From: Rhizobiales bacterium 62-17
Lineage (GTDB): Bacteria; Pseudomonadota; Alphaproteobacteria; Rhizobiales; Beijerinckiaceae
Length of the DNA: 64,000 nucleotides
NCBI GenBank assembly: GCA_001898965.1
Contig: MKVW01000009.1
Coordinates: 656,853-720,852 of the forward strand
Direction: 5' to 3'
Below, one piece after another: positions 52,398-61,718 of this stretch. Below the pieces are notes generated by a model. The model saw only the letters and a list, made by a program, of their open reading frames with translations. It made no database searches and was not told the DNA's origin. Position 1 is the first letter of the stretch; every line of letters begins with the position of its first letter. A program made the position numbers and the translations under genes.

Positions 52398-53693
52398 ATG
52401 GACCGGATTCGTATCGTCGGCGGACAAAAACTTAACGGGACAATTCCAATTTCGGGGGCAAAGAACGCGGCACTGCCGCTGATGATCGCCTCTTTGTTGA
52501 CCAAGGAAACCTTGGTGCTGGAGAACGTGCCGCGTCTGGCCGACGTGCGCATGCTGATCCGCATCCTCGGCAACCACGGCGTCGATCACATGATCGACGG
52601 CAAGCGCAATGGCGACAGCGCCCATGCCGGCCAGACCATTCGTTTCACCGCCGGCGACATCGTCGACACGACGGCGCCTTATGATCTGGTCTCGCGCATG
52701 CGCGCCAGCTTCTGGGTGCTGGCGCCGCTGGTTGCCCGCATGGGCGAGGCGCGGGTGTCGCTGCCGGGCGGTTGCGCCATCGGCACGCGCCCGGTCGATT
52801 TCCTGCTGCTGGCGATGGAAAAGCTCGGCGCGCAGATCGATATCGACAGCGGTTATGTGGTCGCCAAGGCGCCGAAGGGCCTGCGTGGCGGCGAGGTCAA
52901 CTTCCCCAAGGTTACGGTCGGCGGCACGCATACGGCGCTGATGGGCGCGGTTTTAGCCCATGGCGACTCGCTGATCCGCAACGCGGCTTGCGAGCCCGAG
53001 GTGACCGATCTTGCCAATTGTCTGGTCAAGATGGGCGCGCGCATCAAGGGCATCGGTACGTCCGAGTTGGAAGTCTCCGGCGTCGGCTCGCTCAGCGGCG
53101 CGCAACATGCGGTTCTGCCGGATCGCATCGAGGCCGGCACCTTCGCCATGGCGGTGGCCATGGCCGGCGGTGACGTATTCCTCGAAAACGTCCGCCCCGA
53201 TCTCCTGCAATCGGCGCTCGACCACCTGGCGCAAGCCGGCGCCACCGTCACCTCGAACAATCACGGCATCCGCATCCAGCGCAATGGCGCGGGCATCGCG
53301 CCGGTCGATGTCACCACCGATCCTTTCCCCGGCTTCCCGACCGATCTGCAGGCCCAGTTCATGGCCCTGATGACCCGTTCGTCCGGCACGGCGCGGGTCA
53401 CCGAGACGATTTTCGAGAACCGCTTCATGCACGTGCAGGAACTGGCCCGTCTCGGTGCCAAGATCCGGCTCGATGGCGATACGGCGATCGTCGAGGGCGT
53501 GCCCAAGCTCAAGGGCGCCCCGGTGATGGCGACCGACCTGCGCGCCTCTGTGTCCCTTGTCATCGGCGCCCTGGCGGCCGAAGGTGAGACGACAGTCCAT
53601 CGCGTCTATCATCTCGATCGCGGTTTCGAGCGGCTTGAGCACAAGCTGAGCGGCTGCGGCGCGGTGATCGAACGCCTGAGCGATCCGGGCTAA
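52398..53693 (+). CDS. murA: UDP-N-acetylglucosamine 1-carboxyvinyltransferase
   Basis: The first committed enzyme of peptidoglycan synthesis, which adds enolpyruvate from PEP to UDP-GlcNAc. From ATG 52398 it has 431 residues; K22 ([10 protein letters not shown]) and catalytic C126 ([14 protein letters not shown]) are present, so it should be fosfomycin-sensitive in principle. [16 protein letters not shown] is another hallmark. It leads a run of DUF2948, hisD, UPF0262 and a phosphatase on the same strand. Confidence 0.97.
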   Translation: MDRIRIVGGQKLNGTIPISGAKNAALPLMIASLLTKETLVLENVPRLADVRMLIRILGNHGVDHMIDGKRNGDSAHAGQTIRFTAGDIVDTTAPYDLVSRMRASFWVLAPLVARMGEARVSLPGGCAIGTRPVDFLLLAMEKLGAQIDIDSGYVVAKAPKGLRGGEVNFPKVTVGGTHTALMGAVLAHGDSLIRNAACEPEVTDLANCLVKMGARIKGIGTSELEVSGVGSLSGAQHAVLPDRIEAGTFAMAVAMAGGDVFLENVRPDLLQSALDHLAQAGATVTSNNHGIRIQRNGAGIAPVDVTTDPFPGFPTDLQAQFMALMTRSSGTARVTETIFENRFMHVQELARLGAKIRLDGDTAIVEGVPKLKGAPVMATDLRASVSLVIGALAAEGETTVHRVYHLDRGFERLEHKLSGCGAVIERLSDPG

Positions 53694-53752
53694 GAGCCTG
53701 GCCCGATCGGCGCGGTGCAAGCCGTGCCGATCCATGACGTGGATATGAACCG

Positions 53753-54220
53753 ATGAACGCGCCGACGAAAACATCTGCCGAACCGCTCCGCCTGTTCGCT
53801 GTCGACGGCGAGGACGTGGAAGTGCTGTCGGCTGCCATGCAGGACGCCATTTTCCGCGTCGGCGACATGGCTTATCTGCCGGCGCAGCGTCGCTTCGCCA
53901 TGGTCGGCTGCCGGTTCGATTGGCTGGCCGCCGCCTGCTCTGGCAAGGCCGAGCGCACGCGCGCCGGCCTGCATTTCGACAGTGTGCAGAAGGCGGCTTT
54001 GTCCGGCTTCGACCCGAAGAACCGCGAGACCACGCTCAATCTGCTCGGCATCACCTTCTCGCAAGAAGAGGCGCCGGGTGGGGTGGTCGAGCTGGTCTTC
54101 TCCGGCGGCGCGGCGGTGCGCTTGCATGTCGAATGTATCGATGCGCAATTGCGCGATCTGGGCGAGCGCTGGTCGGCGCGGGCCGTGCCCGGGCATCCGC
54201 TCGGCGAAACCGCTAAATAA
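53753..54220 (+). CDS. DUF2948-family protein
   Basis: A 155-residue protein with LRLFAVDGEDVEVLSAAMQD, YLPAQRRFAMVGCRFDWLAA and VRLHVECIDAQLRDLGERW, the usual alphaproteobacterial DUF2948 pattern. It lies between murA and hisD, its conserved place in Hyphomicrobiales. No function is known. Confidence 0.92.
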   Translation: MNAPTKTSAEPLRLFAVDGEDVEVLSAAMQDAIFRVGDMAYLPAQRRFAMVGCRFDWLAAACSGKAERTRAGLHFDSVQKAALSGFDPKNRETTLNLLGITFSQEEAPGGVVELVFSGGAAVRLHVECIDAQLRDLGERWSARAVPGHPLGETAK

Positions 54221-54268
54221 ATTTGACGACTGAGCGCGCTGAAACTGCGTGCCACGAGGAGTGATCGT

Positions 54269-55564
54269 ATGCCTGTGCGGCTGGATATGCGCGATGCTGA
54301 ATTCGAACGCGAATTCACGGCGCTGCTCGCCATGAAGCGTGAAGTGTCCGAGGACGTCGATAACGCGGCGCGGGCGATTATCGAAGACGTCATCGCGCGT
54401 GGCGATGCCGCTTTGGTGGATTTGTCGCGCAAGTTCGACCGCGTCGATCTCGCCGCGCTCGGTCTGCGCGTGTCGCGCCAGGAGATCGACGCGGCGATCG
54501 CCGCCAGCGACAAGGCGGCGGTGGAAGCGCTGCATTTCGCCCATCGCCGCATTCTCTCCTTTCATCAGCGGCAGCGGCCGTCCGACGTGCACTTCAACGA
54601 TGACGAAGGTGTCGAACTCGGCTGGCGCTGGAGCGCGGTGGAGGCGGTTGGCCTTTATGTCCCCGGCGGTACGGCGAGCTATCCGTCTTCCGTGCTGATG
54701 AATGCGGTGCCGGCGAAAGTGGCCGGCGTGCCGCGCATCGTCATGGTGGTGCCGACACCCGATGGCGTCGTCAATCCGCTGGTGCTGGCGGCCGCCGACA
54801 TCGCCGGTGTCGATGAAATCTATCGCGTCGGCGGCGCCCAGGCCGTGGCGGCTCTGGCCTATGGCACGCAGACCATCACACCCGTCGCCAAGATCGTCGG
54901 TCCCGGCAATGCCTTCGTCGCCGCCGCCAAGCGCCGTGTTTTCGGCAAGGTCGGCATCGACATGATCGCTGGTCCGTCGGAAGTCCTCGTCCTCGCCGAC
55001 CGTACCGCCAATCCCGATTGGATCGCTGCAGATCTTCTCGCTCAGGCCGAACATGACGTGGCGGCGCAATCGCTTCTCATCACCGATGATGCCGCTCTCG
55101 CCGATGCGGTGATTGCAGCTGTCGAACGGCAATTGACGACATTGCCGCGCCGCGACATCGCTGGTGCGAGCTGGCGCGATTTCGGCGCCGTCATCCTGTG
55201 CGACAAGCTGGCGAACGCGATTCGTATCGCCGATCGTCTGGCGCCCGAACATCTCGAGATCATGGCGGCGGATGCCGATGCCCTGGCGGCCAAGGTGCGC
55301 AATGCTGGCGCCATTTTCATCGGCGGTCACACGCCGGAAGCCATTGGCGATTATGTCGGCGGCTCCAATCACGTTCTGCCGACGGCGCGTTCGGCGCGCT
55401 TCTCGTCCGGTCTTGGCGTGCTCGATTTCATGAAGCGGACCTCGCTCCTCAAGTGCAGCGCCGAAAGCCTGCGCGTGCTGGGGCCACCGGCCATCGCTCT
55501 GGGCAACGCGGAAGGGCTCGATGCGCATGCGCGCTCGGTCGCCATCCGCCTCAACCTTGGATGA
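54269..55564 (+). CDS. hisD: Histidinol dehydrogenase
   Basis: A 431-residue zinc enzyme that oxidises histidinol to histidine with two NAD+. Signatures are [54 protein letters not shown] and [18 protein letters not shown]; the C-terminal [19 protein letters not shown] is also intact. A CGAGGAG site precedes ATG 54269. Other his genes are not in the window. Confidence 0.97.
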   Translation: MPVRLDMRDAEFEREFTALLAMKREVSEDVDNAARAIIEDVIARGDAALVDLSRKFDRVDLAALGLRVSRQEIDAAIAASDKAAVEALHFAHRRILSFHQRQRPSDVHFNDDEGVELGWRWSAVEAVGLYVPGGTASYPSSVLMNAVPAKVAGVPRIVMVVPTPDGVVNPLVLAAADIAGVDEIYRVGGAQAVAALAYGTQTITPVAKIVGPGNAFVAAAKRRVFGKVGIDMIAGPSEVLVLADRTANPDWIAADLLAQAEHDVAAQSLLITDDAALADAVIAAVERQLTTLPRRDIAGASWRDFGAVILCDKLANAIRIADRLAPEHLEIMAADADALAAKVRNAGAIFIGGHTPEAIGDYVGGSNHVLPTARSARFSSGLGVLDFMKRTSLLKCSAESLRVLGPPAIALGNAEGLDAHARSVAIRLNLG

Positions 55565-55567
55565 TCT

Positions 55568-56047
55568 ATGACCGCTGAGAATGCGCGCCGTCTGCTTGCT
55601 GTGACGCTTGACGAGGCCTCCATCGGCCGAGGCAGTGCCGATCAGGAGCACGAGCGCATGATCGCGATCTACGATCTGATCGAGGACAGCAATTTCGCTC
55701 TGCCGGGCCGTGACGATGGTCCTTATGCGCTGCATATCGCCATTCACGACAAGAAACTGGCGCTCGACGTGCGCAGCCATGCTGGCGAGAGCGTTGTCAC
55801 CCATATCATCTCGCTGACGCCGTTCCGGCGCATTCTGCGCGACTATTTCGCCATTTGCGAAAGCTACTATGCGGCGATCCGCACGGCGACGCCGGCGCAG
55901 ATCGAGGCCATCGACATGGGCCGCCGTGGCCTGCACAACGATGGCGCGCATCTGTTTGCCGAACGGCTCGACGGCAAGGTGGAATGCGACTTCGATACGG
56001 CGCGACGTTTGTTTACCCTTCTGACTGCGTTGCACTGGAAGGGCTGA
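55568..56047 (+). CDS. UPF0262 family protein
   Basis: A 159-residue protein matching the UPF0262 family of alphaproteobacteria (LLAVTLDEASIGRGSADQEHER, AIYDLIEDSNFALPGRDDGP, ITPFRRILRDYFAICESYY-like segment, DMGRRGLHNDGA). It starts 3 bases after hisD, suggesting co-translation. No function is known. Confidence 0.93.
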   Translation: MTAENARRLLAVTLDEASIGRGSADQEHERMIAIYDLIEDSNFALPGRDDGPYALHIAIHDKKLALDVRSHAGESVVTHIISLTPFRRILRDYFAICESYYAAIRTATPAQIEAIDMGRRGLHNDGAHLFAERLDGKVECDFDTARRLFTLLTALHWKG

Positions 56048-56080
56048 CCCCATGGCCCCAAAAGCCAAGGGATCCGCCGG

Positions 56081-56539
56081 ATGAGCGATCCCGCCGCCCC
56101 GCCCTTTGCCGTGCGCAAACGCCCGCAATCGCTGCTGTTTGCCTGCACGTTCAATTCAGTGCGCTCGCCGATGGCCGAGGCGATCGGTCGCAGCCTGTTC
56201 CCGCGCGAGGTCTTTTTCGCCTCCGTCGGCGTACGCCTGGGCGAATTGGACCCTTTTGCGGTCGCGGCCATGGCGGAAATCGGCATTGATATGACCCGCC
56301 ATGTGCCGCGCACCTTCGACGATCTCGAAGACGACAATTTCGATATGATTATCAGCCTGTCGCCGGAGGCCCATCACACGGCGCTGGACTATATTCGCAC
56401 CATGGCCATCGATGCGTTATACTGGCCGACGATCGATCCGACGGCCGTTCACGGATCGCGCGAGCAACGGCTCGAGGCCTATCGCCAGGTGCGCGATGGT
56501 TTGATGGAAAAAATCACGGATATGTTCCGCAACGGCTAG
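56081..56539 (+). CDS. Low-molecular-weight protein-tyrosine phosphatase family protein
   Basis: The 152-residue protein has the LMW phosphatase/ArsC P-loop with C22 and R28 in FACTFNSVRSPMAEAI, followed by GVRLGELDPFAVAAMAEIGID and the acid region LYWPTIDPT. It may dephosphorylate protein tyrosine or be ArsC-like; position after UPF0262 is conserved in Hyphomicrobiales, where infA usually follows. Here ispH comes next instead. Confidence 0.88.
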   Translation: MSDPAAPPFAVRKRPQSLLFACTFNSVRSPMAEAIGRSLFPREVFFASVGVRLGELDPFAVAAMAEIGIDMTRHVPRTFDDLEDDNFDMIISLSPEAHHTALDYIRTMAIDALYWPTIDPTAVHGSREQRLEAYRQVRDGLMEKITDMFRNG

Positions 56540-56598
56540 TCTTGGTATAGGCGGCTGCCTGTGGCTGCGATGCGGCAAAGGTGTTCTGGATAGGTTTG

Positions 56599-57555
56599 AT
56601 GAGCGAACGGCCGAAACTTCAGATCCTGCTCTGCGCGCCGCGCGGCTTCTGTGCCGGCGTCGTGCGCGCCATCGACACGGTCGAGCGCGCACTGGAAATC
56701 TATGGAGCGCCGGTCTACGTCCGTCACGAGATCGTTCATAACCGCTATGTCGTCGACAGCCTGCGCGCCAAGGGGGCGATCTTCGTCGACCGTCTCGATG
56801 AAATTCCCGACACCGAAGCGCCGGTCATCTTCTCCGCCCATGGTGTGCCGAAGGCCGTGCCGGACGCCGCCAAGCGGCGCAATTTCCTCACCATCGATGC
56901 CACCTGTCCTCTGGTGACGAAGGTGCATCGCGAGGCTGAGATTCATGCCCGGCGCGGGCGCACCGTTGTGCTGATCGGCCATGCCGGCCATCCCGAGGTC
57001 GAGGGTACCATGGGCCAATTGCCCGAGGGCGCGGTCGTCCTCGTCGAGACCGTTGATGATGTCGAGAAACTGACGCCGCCCGATGCGCAAAATCTGGCCT
57101 GGGCGACACAGACCACGTTGTCGGTGGACGATACCCGCGAGATCGTCGAGGCGCTGACGCGCCGTTTCCCCGACATCGTCGGCCCGCATAAGGAAGACAT
57201 CTGCTACGCCACCACCAACCGGCAGGATGCAGTGAAGGCCGTTGCCTCGCAGGTCGATGCCATGATCGTCGTCGGCGCGCCGAATTCGTCCAATTCGCTG
57301 CGCCTGCGCGAGGTCGCCGAACGATCCGGCTGCCCGATCGCGCTGCTGGTCGAGCGCGCCGCCGATATCGATTGGGCGATGCTGCAGGGCGTGAAGCGGG
57401 TCGGTATTTCGGCGGGCGCCTCGGCGCCGGAAGTGCTGGTCGAGGAAATTCTCGATGGTTTCCGCGCGCATTTCGACGTCGCGGTGGACACCGTGGTGAC
57501 GGCCCAGGAAGGTGTCCATTTCCCGCCGCCGCGCGAGTTGCGTCAACGCGTCTAA
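56599..57555 (+). CDS. ispH: 4-hydroxy-3-methylbut-2-enyl diphosphate reductase
   Basis: The last enzyme of the non-mevalonate isoprenoid pathway, a [4Fe-4S] protein of 318 residues from ATG 56599. Cluster cysteines are C18 ([11 protein letters not shown]), C103 ([11 protein letters not shown]) and C202 ([10 protein letters not shown]). [19 protein letters not shown] and [11 protein letters not shown] complete the active site. An in-frame ATG at 56581 is less likely. Confidence 0.97.
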   Translation: MSERPKLQILLCAPRGFCAGVVRAIDTVERALEIYGAPVYVRHEIVHNRYVVDSLRAKGAIFVDRLDEIPDTEAPVIFSAHGVPKAVPDAAKRRNFLTIDATCPLVTKVHREAEIHARRGRTVVLIGHAGHPEVEGTMGQLPEGAVVLVETVDDVEKLTPPDAQNLAWATQTTLSVDDTREIVEALTRRFPDIVGPHKEDICYATTNRQDAVKAVASQVDAMIVVGAPNSSNSLRLREVAERSGCPIALLVERAADIDWAMLQGVKRVGISAGASAPEVLVEEILDGFRAHFDVAVDTVVTAQEGVHFPPPRELRQRV

Positions 57556-57648
57556 ACTCTGAAATCATTAATCAGATGAAGCGGATGGAACCCAGGCCGA
57601 GGTAAGCGGTTGTTCCCAGGGGGAGACAACGCGTGAAGCCTTGGACCG

Positions 57649-58797
57649 ATGTCTCTTGCTGAATTTCTGGCGCAAGCCGAACTCGTGATCGCCATTTTTC
57701 CTGTCTGGCTGGTTGATCTGACCGGGCTGGCGCTGTTCGCCGTCCTGGCGATTGTCGTCCACCGTTTCGTCTTTCAGCGTCTCACCCGCATGGTCGCCAA
57801 CCGCGATCTGTTCTGGCGTTCGCTGGTCTCGCGTACTCACGGTCCCTCGCGTCTGTTCGCCATCATGGTGGCTCTAGCGATCGGGCAGGCCGTCTTGCCG
57901 CTTTCGCCGGGACTGGCGCAGGTTCTGGAGCGTTGCCTCACCATCGCGCTGATCATCCTGATCGCCTGGATGGCGCAGATCGCCGTGCATATCTGGACGG
58001 TGGTCTATCTGCGTCGCTTCAAGCTCGATGCGGAAGACAATCTGCTGGCGCGCAAGCATGTCACGCAGTCGAATATTCTGCGCCGCGTCGTCAATCTGCT
58101 GATCATCGTCATCGCCATCGGTGCTTGCCTGATGACCTTCGAGCGTGTCTGGCAATATGGCCTCAGTCTGCTGGCGTCGGCCGGTGCCGCCGGCGTCGTC
58201 ATCGGTCTGGCTTTGCAGCCGGTGTTGAAGAATCTCTTCGCCGGTATCCAGCTTGCCATCACCCAGCCTATTCGCATCGACGATGCGCTTTTGGTCGAGG
58301 GCGAATGGGGCAATGTCGAGGAAATCACCTCCACCTATGTGGTGGTGCGCATCTGGGATTGGCGGCGGTTGGTGCTGCCGCTGAGCTATTTCATCGAAAA
58401 GCCGTTTCAGAACTGGACGCGCGAAGGCGCCGCGCTCATCGGCACGGTGATGATTTACCTCGACTATATGGTGCCAATCGATGAGTTGCGCCGCAAGGTC
58501 GAAGCCATCGCCCGCAACTCGCCGCTCTGGGACGGCAAGGTGGTCAATGTGCAAATCACCGATTTTAAACAGGCGACGATGGAAGTGCGCATTCTCGTCA
58601 GCGCTTCCACGTCGGGGCGTACCTTCGATCTGCGCTGCGAAGTCCGTGAGGAGCTGATCAAATTCCTGCGCGCTGAATATCCGCAGGCCTTGCCGCAGAC
58701 GCGCCTGCAGGTCACCTCGGATGATTCCCGTTCAGCCGTGCAGCAGCAGAACGATGCCGCTGACAATCAGCGCCATGCCAATATATTCACGCCCTGA
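57649..58797 (+). CDS. MscS-family mechanosensitive ion channel
   Basis: A 382-residue membrane protein with about five helices and the MscS pore and cytosolic beta domain: LLASAGAAGVVIGLALQPVLKN, LFAGIQLAITQPIRIDDALLV, GEWGNVEEITSTYVVVRIWDWRRLVLP. It would release solutes on osmotic downshift. The C-terminus overlaps the convergent EamA gene by 66 bases, so its last 20 or so residues (SAVQQQNDAADNQRHAN) look like an extension into that gene. Confidence 0.92.
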   Translation: MSLAEFLAQAELVIAIFPVWLVDLTGLALFAVLAIVVHRFVFQRLTRMVANRDLFWRSLVSRTHGPSRLFAIMVALAIGQAVLPLSPGLAQVLERCLTIALIILIAWMAQIAVHIWTVVYLRRFKLDAEDNLLARKHVTQSNILRRVVNLLIIVIAIGACLMTFERVWQYGLSLLASAGAAGVVIGLALQPVLKNLFAGIQLAITQPIRIDDALLVEGEWGNVEEITSTYVVVRIWDWRRLVLPLSYFIEKPFQNWTREGAALIGTVMIYLDYMVPIDELRRKVEAIARNSPLWDGKVVNVQITDFKQATMEVRILVSASTSGRTFDLRCEVREELIKFLRAEYPQALPQTRLQVTSDDSRSAVQQQNDAADNQRHANIFTP

Positions 58798-59676
58798 CGT
58801 GCCTTGCCGAAACAGGCGGCGGGTGACGACTTGTGCCATCAGCACTTCCACCAGCGCCAGGGTGCGCACGGCCGCCGCAGATGTAAGGGTGAACGCCATC
58901 AGCCACAATTGCGAGGCGAGCGCGCCCATGGCGCCGGCAAAGAGCGACTTGCGCCAGTTGACGGCAATCGCTTTCAGAAGCGCACGGTCGAACAGCGCCA
59001 GATAGGCGACGATCAAGGCGCATTGCATGATCTGCGCCGCCAGCAGCGCCGTGGTGGCGATGATGACGACGTTCGATCCTTCAAGCCCGATCAGGCCGCC
59101 GCGATAACAGGTCGCCGACAAGGCGAAGAAGGCACCGCCGGTGAGGCCCAGCGCTGCCGATTGCCATTCCTTTGGATCGGGCTTCGCGCCAGCCGCACGC
59201 TTGGGCCACGACATGAGCATGACGCCGGCCGTGGCGATCAGCACGGCGGCGATGGCCGCGGGCGAAAGATGATCGCCGAGAAACACGGCGCCGAAAATCG
59301 CCAGAATGATCGGTTCGGTCTTTGTATAGGCCGTGACCACGACGAAGGAGCGCATGGTCATGCCGGCGAGCATCAGGCCCGTTGCTAGCATTTGTGCCAG
59401 TGCGCCACCCAAGAGCCAGGCGAGGCTCGGCGTCGACATCGCTGGCGGCTTCATGCCGAGAACGACAGTCTCGAACAGGAAGAGGGCGAGAATGAACGGC
59501 AGGCTGAAGAGAAAGCGGACGTAAGTGGCGCCGGCCGTGCCGAGGGTGGCGGTAAGGTCGCGCTGCATGGCATTGCGCGCCGTCTGAGCCGCCGAAGCGC
59601 CAATGGTGAAAAAAGCCCAGGCCCAGGAAAAGGTCCAGGAAGCAATTCCAGCAAAAGCGGCCGATAAACCCAGCAT
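58732..59676 (-). CDS. EamA/DMT-superfamily transporter
   Basis: From ATG 59676 the product is 314 residues with about ten membrane helices and two EamA halves (the first with RNAMQRDLTATLGTAGATYVRF, the second with TGGAFFALSATCYRGGLIGL). FGAVFLGDHLSPAAIAAVLI is typical of the end of half one. It ends within the mscS 3' region and diverges from thrB. The longer frame from 59748 lacks family character. Substrate unknown. Confidence 0.88.
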   Translation of the reverse strand: MLGLSAAFAGIASWTFSWAWAFFTIGASAAQTARNAMQRDLTATLGTAGATYVRFLFSLPFILALFLFETVVLGMKPPAMSTPSLAWLLGGALAQMLATGLMLAGMTMRSFVVVTAYTKTEPIILAIFGAVFLGDHLSPAAIAAVLIATAGVMLMSWPKRAAGAKPDPKEWQSAALGLTGGAFFALSATCYRGGLIGLEGSNVVIIATTALLAAQIMQCALIVAYLALFDRALLKAIAVNWRKSLFAGAMGALASQLWLMAFTLTSAAAVRTLALVEVLMAQVVTRRLFRQGTSGREYIGMALIVSGIVLLLHG

Positions 59677-59779
59677 TCCAACTATCTTCGGGACATCTGT
59701 TTGACCTGGCAGGCCCACGTGGCTAACACGGGCACACGCGCACGGCAAAACGGCGCGACCCGCTGCCGGAACTCCAAGA

Positions 59780-60745
59780 ATGGCCGTCTATACTGAAATA
59801 TCCGACGAGGATCTCGCGGTCTTCCTCGAGGGCTACGAGCTTGGCGGCCTGCTGTCGTGCAAGGGCATTGCCGAGGGCGTCGAGAATTCGAACTACCTGC
59901 TCCATTGCGAAGCGGGCTTTTTCATTCTCACCCTGTATGAACGCCGTGTCGTCGAAGCCGACTTGCCGTTCTTTCTCGGCCTGATGGAGCATCTGGCGCG
60001 GCGCGGCGTCAATTGCCCGCTGCCGGTTCACAATCGGCGTGGCGCGGCGCTGGGCCGTCTCGCCGGCCGGCCGGCGGTCATCGTCACTTTCCTTGACGGC
60101 ATGTCGGTGCGTCGGCCGGGCGTGCAGCATTGCGCGCAGATCGGCGAAGTCTTGGCGCAATTGCATGGCGCGGGCAGCGATTTCGAGATCAAGCGGCCGA
60201 ATGCGCTCTCCGTCGCCGGCTGGGCGCCGCTGTTCCAGGCCGCCGAAGCGCGCGCCGATGGCGTGCTGCCGGGCCTTGCGGTGATGATCGCCGACGAACT
60301 GGCGCATCTCGAACAGGCCTGGCCGCGGTCGCTGCCGTCTGGCGTCATTCATGCCGATCTGTTTCCCGACAATGCTTTCTTTCTTGGGGCCCGCTTGTCG
60401 GGCGTGATCGACTTCTATTTCGCCTGCAATGATGCGCTGGCTTACGATCTGGCGATCTGCCTCAACGCCTGGTGTTTCGAGCCGGACCTGTCCTTCAACA
60501 TCACCAAGGGCATGGCGATGATCGACGGCTATCAGAAGGTGCGCCCGCTTTCCGACGCGGAGAAACAGGCGCTGCCCTTGCTGGCGCGCGGTGCGGCGCT
60601 GCGCTTCCTGCTGACCCGTCTGGTCGATTGGCTCAATGTGCCCGATGGCGCCCTGGTGCGCCCGAAAGACCCGCTCGAATATGTGAAGAAGCTGCGCTTC
60701 CATCAGCAGGTGCAATCGGTGCGCGACTATGGGCTGTTGAAGTGA
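59780..60745 (+). CDS. thrB: Homoserine kinase (ThrB, APH-type)
   Basis: A 321-residue kinase that makes O-phosphohomoserine for threonine synthesis. It is of the aminoglycoside phosphotransferase-like type found in alphaproteobacteria and pseudomonads: [60 protein letters not shown] and [20 protein letters not shown]. It overlaps rnhA by 4 bases. The ispH-thrB-rnhA grouping is common in Hyphomicrobiales; here mscS and eamA separate ispH. Confidence 0.96.
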   Translation: MAVYTEISDEDLAVFLEGYELGGLLSCKGIAEGVENSNYLLHCEAGFFILTLYERRVVEADLPFFLGLMEHLARRGVNCPLPVHNRRGAALGRLAGRPAVIVTFLDGMSVRRPGVQHCAQIGEVLAQLHGAGSDFEIKRPNALSVAGWAPLFQAAEARADGVLPGLAVMIADELAHLEQAWPRSLPSGVIHADLFPDNAFFLGARLSGVIDFYFACNDALAYDLAICLNAWCFEPDLSFNITKGMAMIDGYQKVRPLSDAEKQALPLLARGAALRFLLTRLVDWLNVPDGALVRPKDPLEYVKKLRFHQQVQSVRDYGLLK

Positions 60746-61200
60746 CGGGACGTGTGACGATTTTCACTGACGGTGCCTGTTCCGGTAATCCGGGGCCGGG
60801 CGGCTGGGGTGTCATTCTGCAATGGGGCGAGCGTCGCAAGGAATTGTCGGGCGGCGAGCCCGAGACGACCAACAATCGCATGGAATTGACGGCGGCGATC
60901 ATGGCGCTTGAGACGTTGACGCGGGCCTGCAATGTCGACCTCTACACCGACTCGCAATATGTGCGCGGCGGCGTCATGGGCTGGATCAAGAATTGGAAGC
61001 GCAACGGCTGGCGCACCGCTGACAAGAAGCCGGTGAAGAATGTCGATCTCTGGCAGCGCCTCGATGCGGCGGCGGAACGGCACAATGTCGAATGGCATTG
61101 GGTGAAGGGCCATGCCGGCGACGAGATGAACGAGCGCGCCGACGAATTGGCCCGCGAAGGCATGGCGCCTTATAAAGCCCGCGCCCGATCAGCGGGATAA
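60742..61200 (+). CDS. rnhA: Ribonuclease HI
   Basis: Translation begins at GTG 60742, overlapping the thrB stop (GTGA), and gives 152 residues. Catalytic residues are D10 ([16 protein letters not shown]), E48 (NRMELTAA), D70 (LYTDSQYV), H124 and D134 (NERADELA). The enzyme removes RNA from RNA-DNA hybrids. The frame continues upstream inside thrB but has no family character. Confidence 0.97.
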   Translation: MTGRVTIFTDGACSGNPGPGGWGVILQWGERRKELSGGEPETTNNRMELTAAIMALETLTRACNVDLYTDSQYVRGGVMGWIKNWKRNGWRTADKKPVKNVDLWQRLDAAAERHNVEWHWVKGHAGDEMNERADELAREGMAPYKARARSAG

Positions 61201-61253
61201 GCAATATAGAAAAACCCGAGGATAGAAAAACCCCCGGCTTATGCCTATATTGC
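61201..61253. repeat. Structured intergenic element between rnhA and msrB
   Basis: GCAATATAG (61201-61209) pairs with CTATATTGC (61245-61253), and inside lie two direct copies of ATAGAAAAACCC (61206-61217 and 61222-61233). It starts right at the rnhA stop codon and ends 35 bases before the msrB ATG. It could be a weak terminator or a 5' leader structure. Confidence 0.5.
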
Positions 61254-61287
61254 AGCGACAGCCTTTCAAGGAACCTGGGAGCATCCC

Positions 61288-61689
61288 ATGGACGCCAAGC
61301 AATATCCGGTTACGCATACCGATGCCGAATGGCGCGAGATTCTGACGCCCGAGCAATATCACATCATGCGTGAACACGGCACGGAAGCGCCAGGCAGCTG
61401 TGCGCTGAACTATGAGAAGCGCTCGGGCACCTTCACCTGCGTGGGATGCGATCAGCCGCTGTTCGTCTCGAAGTTGAAATTCGAGAGTGGCACGGGATGG
61501 CCGAGTTTCAATGATCCCATTGAAGGCGCCGTGGAGACGACGGTCGATCGCAGCTACGGCATGGTGCGCACGGAGGTGCATTGCAGCCGCTGCGGCAGCC
61601 ACCTCGGCCATGTCTTCGACGACGGGCCGCCGCCGACCTATCTGCGCTATTGCATCAATGGCGTCGCCATGAACTTCCAGCCCGCCTGA
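61288..61689 (+). CDS. msrB: Peptide-methionine (R)-S-oxide reductase MsrB (copy 2)
   Basis: The 133-residue enzyme has zinc cysteines C51/C54 and C99/C102 and catalytic C122 in RYCINGVAMNF. KFESGTGWPSF and SHLGHVFDDGP are family signatures. It differs clearly from the copy at 34538 (different N-terminus, fewer basic residues), so it is not a recent duplication. selO, another redox-linked gene, follows after 29 bases, which may indicate a shared stress role. Confidence 0.95.
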   Translation: MDAKQYPVTHTDAEWREILTPEQYHIMREHGTEAPGSCALNYEKRSGTFTCVGCDQPLFVSKLKFESGTGWPSFNDPIEGAVETTVDRSYGMVRTEVHCSRCGSHLGHVFDDGPPPTYLRYCINGVAMNFQPA

Positions 61690-61718
61690 CGCCATAAAAT
61701 CCAAAGAGTTGAGCCGCC

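Noticed and set aside
53690..56128. An 812-codon open frame antisense to DUF2948-hisD-UPF0262
   Set aside because: Three recognised genes occupy the other strand; the antisense product has no domain pattern.
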